A stretch of 64,000 nt of DNA, taken from Caballeronia fortuita. Its GTDB lineage: Bacteria; Pseudomonadota; Gammaproteobacteria; Burkholderiales; Burkholderiaceae. The stretch lies in assembly GCF_001544835.2 (NCBI RefSeq), contig NZ_FCNX02000003.1:372001-436000 (forward strand), read 5' to 3'. How positions within the stretch are numbered: position 1 is the stretch's first letter; each line of letters starts with the position of its first letter. Made by a program: the position numbers and the translations under genes. Below the pieces are notes generated by a model. It was not told the origin of the DNA, did no database searches, and saw only the letters and a program-made list of their open reading frames with translations. Below, in pieces: positions 62,782-64,000 of the stretch.

Positions 62782-63891
62782 ATGAACGCTGTCGAATCCA
62801 TCTTCGACGAGGATATCCTGAGCCGGGCGGAGACGTGGGAGCGCGGTGCGCGATCATGGCCGAGCAACGAGCGGCAACTCATGACGTGCGCGCGCGTTGC
62901 CGATGAAACACACGACGTTAGGACCTTCGAGTTCCGCACGCAAGACGCCATGCCCGTGCGATTCGAGCCGGGCCAGTTCATCACGGTATCGGCGGAGGTG
63001 GCGGGGCAGCGTGTCGAACGCTGCTACACGATCTCTTCGCCGCCCACGCGACCTTACCTTGTCGCCATCACCGTCAAGCGGGTGACGGGAGGCGTCATGT
63101 CGAACTGGTTGCATGACACCCTGCGGCCCGGCATGACATTGCCGGCATACGGGCCGTCGGGAATGTTCACGGCCACGCGCGCGTCGGCGGCGAAGTCGCT
63201 GTACCTGTCGGCGGGCTCGGGGATCACGCCGCTCATGTCGATGACGCGCGCGAGCCTGGATCTCGGACTGAACCGCGACATCGCTTTCGTGCATAGCGCG
63301 CGCACGCCGGGCGACATCGTGTTCCGCGACGAACTGCAACGGCTTGCGCTGCGCTCGCCGCGGCTGCGACTGTTTTTCGTATGCGAAGGCATCGGCGACG
63401 AGCCCGAGTGGACCGGCGCGGTCGGGCGCCTCAGTCTGGCGCGGCTCTCGGCATGGCTGCCTGATTTCGCTCTGCGCGAGGTATTCACATGCGGCCCGGC
63501 GGGCTATATGACAGCGGTGCGCGAACTGCTTCGCGAAGGCGGCCACGATCCGGCGCGCTATCACCAGGAGAGTTTCGACATTGCTTCGGCCACGCCGCCC
63601 CCGGCAGATGCTATCGATTCGACGCAGCAGACCTTCACCGTGAAGCTCGCGCGCTCATCGAAGACATTCACCATGAGTGCATCGGAAACCGTGCTCGCGG
63701 CTGCCCGGAAGGCGGGCGTGGCCATCGCCTCGTCGTGCGCGCAAGGGGTGTGTGGAACGTGCAAGACGAAACTCCTGGACGGCTGCGTGGAGATGAAGCA
63801 TAACGGTGGAATCCGCGAGCGCGAAGTGCAGAAGGGCATGCGTCTATTGTGTTGCAGCCGTCCGGCATCGGACCTCGTACTCGACCTTTAA
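62782..63891 (+). CDS. ferredoxin reductase for the Rieske monooxygenase (GbcB-like)
   Basis: 369 residues. N-terminal FAD/NAD module (RFEPGQFITVSAEVAGQRVE then RCYTISSPPTRP; YLSAGSGITPLMSMTRA) and C-terminal plant-type 2Fe-2S domain with CAQGVCGTCKTKLL and a final LLCCSRPAS giving the four Cys. Supplies electrons to the alpha subunit, 12 bases upstream. Domain order matches GbcB/CntB/YeaX. Confidence 0.88.
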   Translation: MNAVESIFDEDILSRAETWERGARSWPSNERQLMTCARVADETHDVRTFEFRTQDAMPVRFEPGQFITVSAEVAGQRVERCYTISSPPTRPYLVAITVKRVTGGVMSNWLHDTLRPGMTLPAYGPSGMFTATRASAAKSLYLSAGSGITPLMSMTRASLDLGLNRDIAFVHSARTPGDIVFRDELQRLALRSPRLRLFFVCEGIGDEPEWTGAVGRLSLARLSAWLPDFALREVFTCGPAGYMTAVRELLREGGHDPARYHQESFDIASATPPPADAIDSTQQTFTVKLARSSKTFTMSASETVLAAARKAGVAIASSCAQGVCGTCKTKLLDGCVEMKHNGGIREREVQKGMRLLCCSRPASDLVLDL

Positions 63892-63897
63892 ACTTCC

Positions 63898-64000
63898 ATG
63901 CTCGAACGAAACGACGCAACTCAGGAACGCGTGCGCGGCTACCGCCTGTCGCGGGTTCGGGACGCGCTGCGTAACCACGAGTGTCCCGCGATCCTGCTCT
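63898..64000 (+). CDS. start of an M24 (Xaa-Pro peptidase/creatinase/DddP-like) family protein
   Basis: Only the first 34 residues are in the window. RVRGYRLSRVRDALRNHECP, then AILL is the typical opening of the creatinase N-terminal domain seen in Xaa-Pro aminopeptidases, creatinase and DddP. It starts 6 bases after the reductase stop and so belongs to the same operon. Whether it is a peptidase or a creatinase-type enzyme needs the rest of the sequence. Confidence 0.5.
   Translation, partial: MLERNDATQERVRGYRLSRVRDALRNHECPAILL

Overview
The window is GC-rich bacterial DNA whose gene content points to a Burkholderiaceae member of the Paraburkholderia/Caballeronia type: many LysR regulators, aromatic and betaine catabolism, a cobalt nitrile hydratase, and AfuA/PotD-type and ProX-type ABC importers. 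The genus is an inference from gene families, not a database result. It reads as an accessory, catabolism-rich replicon region in which intact operons alternate with stretches of decayed genes. No rRNA, tRNA or CRISPR array was found.

Layout. 1-8.2 kb is a gene graveyard with a few intact genes: the end of a beta-propeller protein, a dead alpha/beta hydrolase, a beta-helix lipoprotein, IS3 debris, a GH39-like glycosidase lipoprotein, a tyrosine recombinase relic whose C-terminal part is inverted, a TMEM175-type channel, a small double-glycine-leader peptide gene behind a sigma-54 promoter, and an ABC ATPase relic. 8.2-13.5 kb is a compact cobalt nitrile hydratase operon (CobW GTPase, DUF1097 membrane protein, beta and alpha subunits, accessory protein, CbtB/CbtA cobalt uptake, GlxA-type regulator). 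13.5-17.1 kb holds relics (dps, NTF2-like, shikimate dehydrogenase, polysaccharide deacetylase) around an alpha/beta hydrolase and a divergent LysR gene. 17.1-21.7 kb (minus) is a LysR-MFS-LigJ-CHA aldolase operon for the lower protocatechuate/gallate 4,5-cleavage pathway. 22.3-28.9 kb holds a Na/Pi cotransporter-PhoU protein, then a DeoR regulator divergent from a four-gene ABC importer. 29.0-36.8 kb is a hydroxyquinol cluster: NTF2-like protein, maleylacetate reductase, hydroxyquinol 1,2-dioxygenase, TIM-barrel isomerase, IclR and aldo/keto reductase on the minus strand, with a divergent SDR and MHS transporter; three similar operator-like sites lie in its two control regions. 36.9-40.1 kb has an SDR, an IS3 relic and three tandem copies of an unrecognised secreted family. 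40.5-43.2 kb holds a chimeric relic and a LysR-DctA pair. 43.4-47.1 kb is a CHASE2-SH3-like-M48 protease envelope operon. 47.1-49.7 kb is another relic zone containing a second double-glycine-leader peptide gene, again behind a sigma-54 promoter. 49.7-64.0 kb is a betaine or quaternary-amine catabolic island: ProV/ProW/ProX importer, serine hydroxymethyltransferase, DapA-family aldolase/deaminase, FAD amine oxidase, PuuC-type aldehyde dehydrogenase, ProC-like reductase, LysR, cupin, LysR, a GbcA/GbcB-like Rieske demethylase pair and the start of an M24/creatinase-family gene.

How the parts work together. The last island fits import of a methylated ammonium compound, oxidative N-demethylation by the Rieske pair, C1 capture through glycine/serine and tetrahydrofolate, and breakdown of the remaining amine by oxidase, lyase and aldehyde dehydrogenase. 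The hydroxyquinol cluster has the ring-cleavage and maleylacetate steps but no monooxygenase to make hydroxyquinol; it carries dehydrogenases, an NTF2-fold protein and a sugar-isomerase-like TIM barrel instead, so its upstream chemistry may be unusual. The two sigma-54-linked double-glycine peptides, 41 kb apart with matching leaders but different cores, are the best candidate for an undescribed system.
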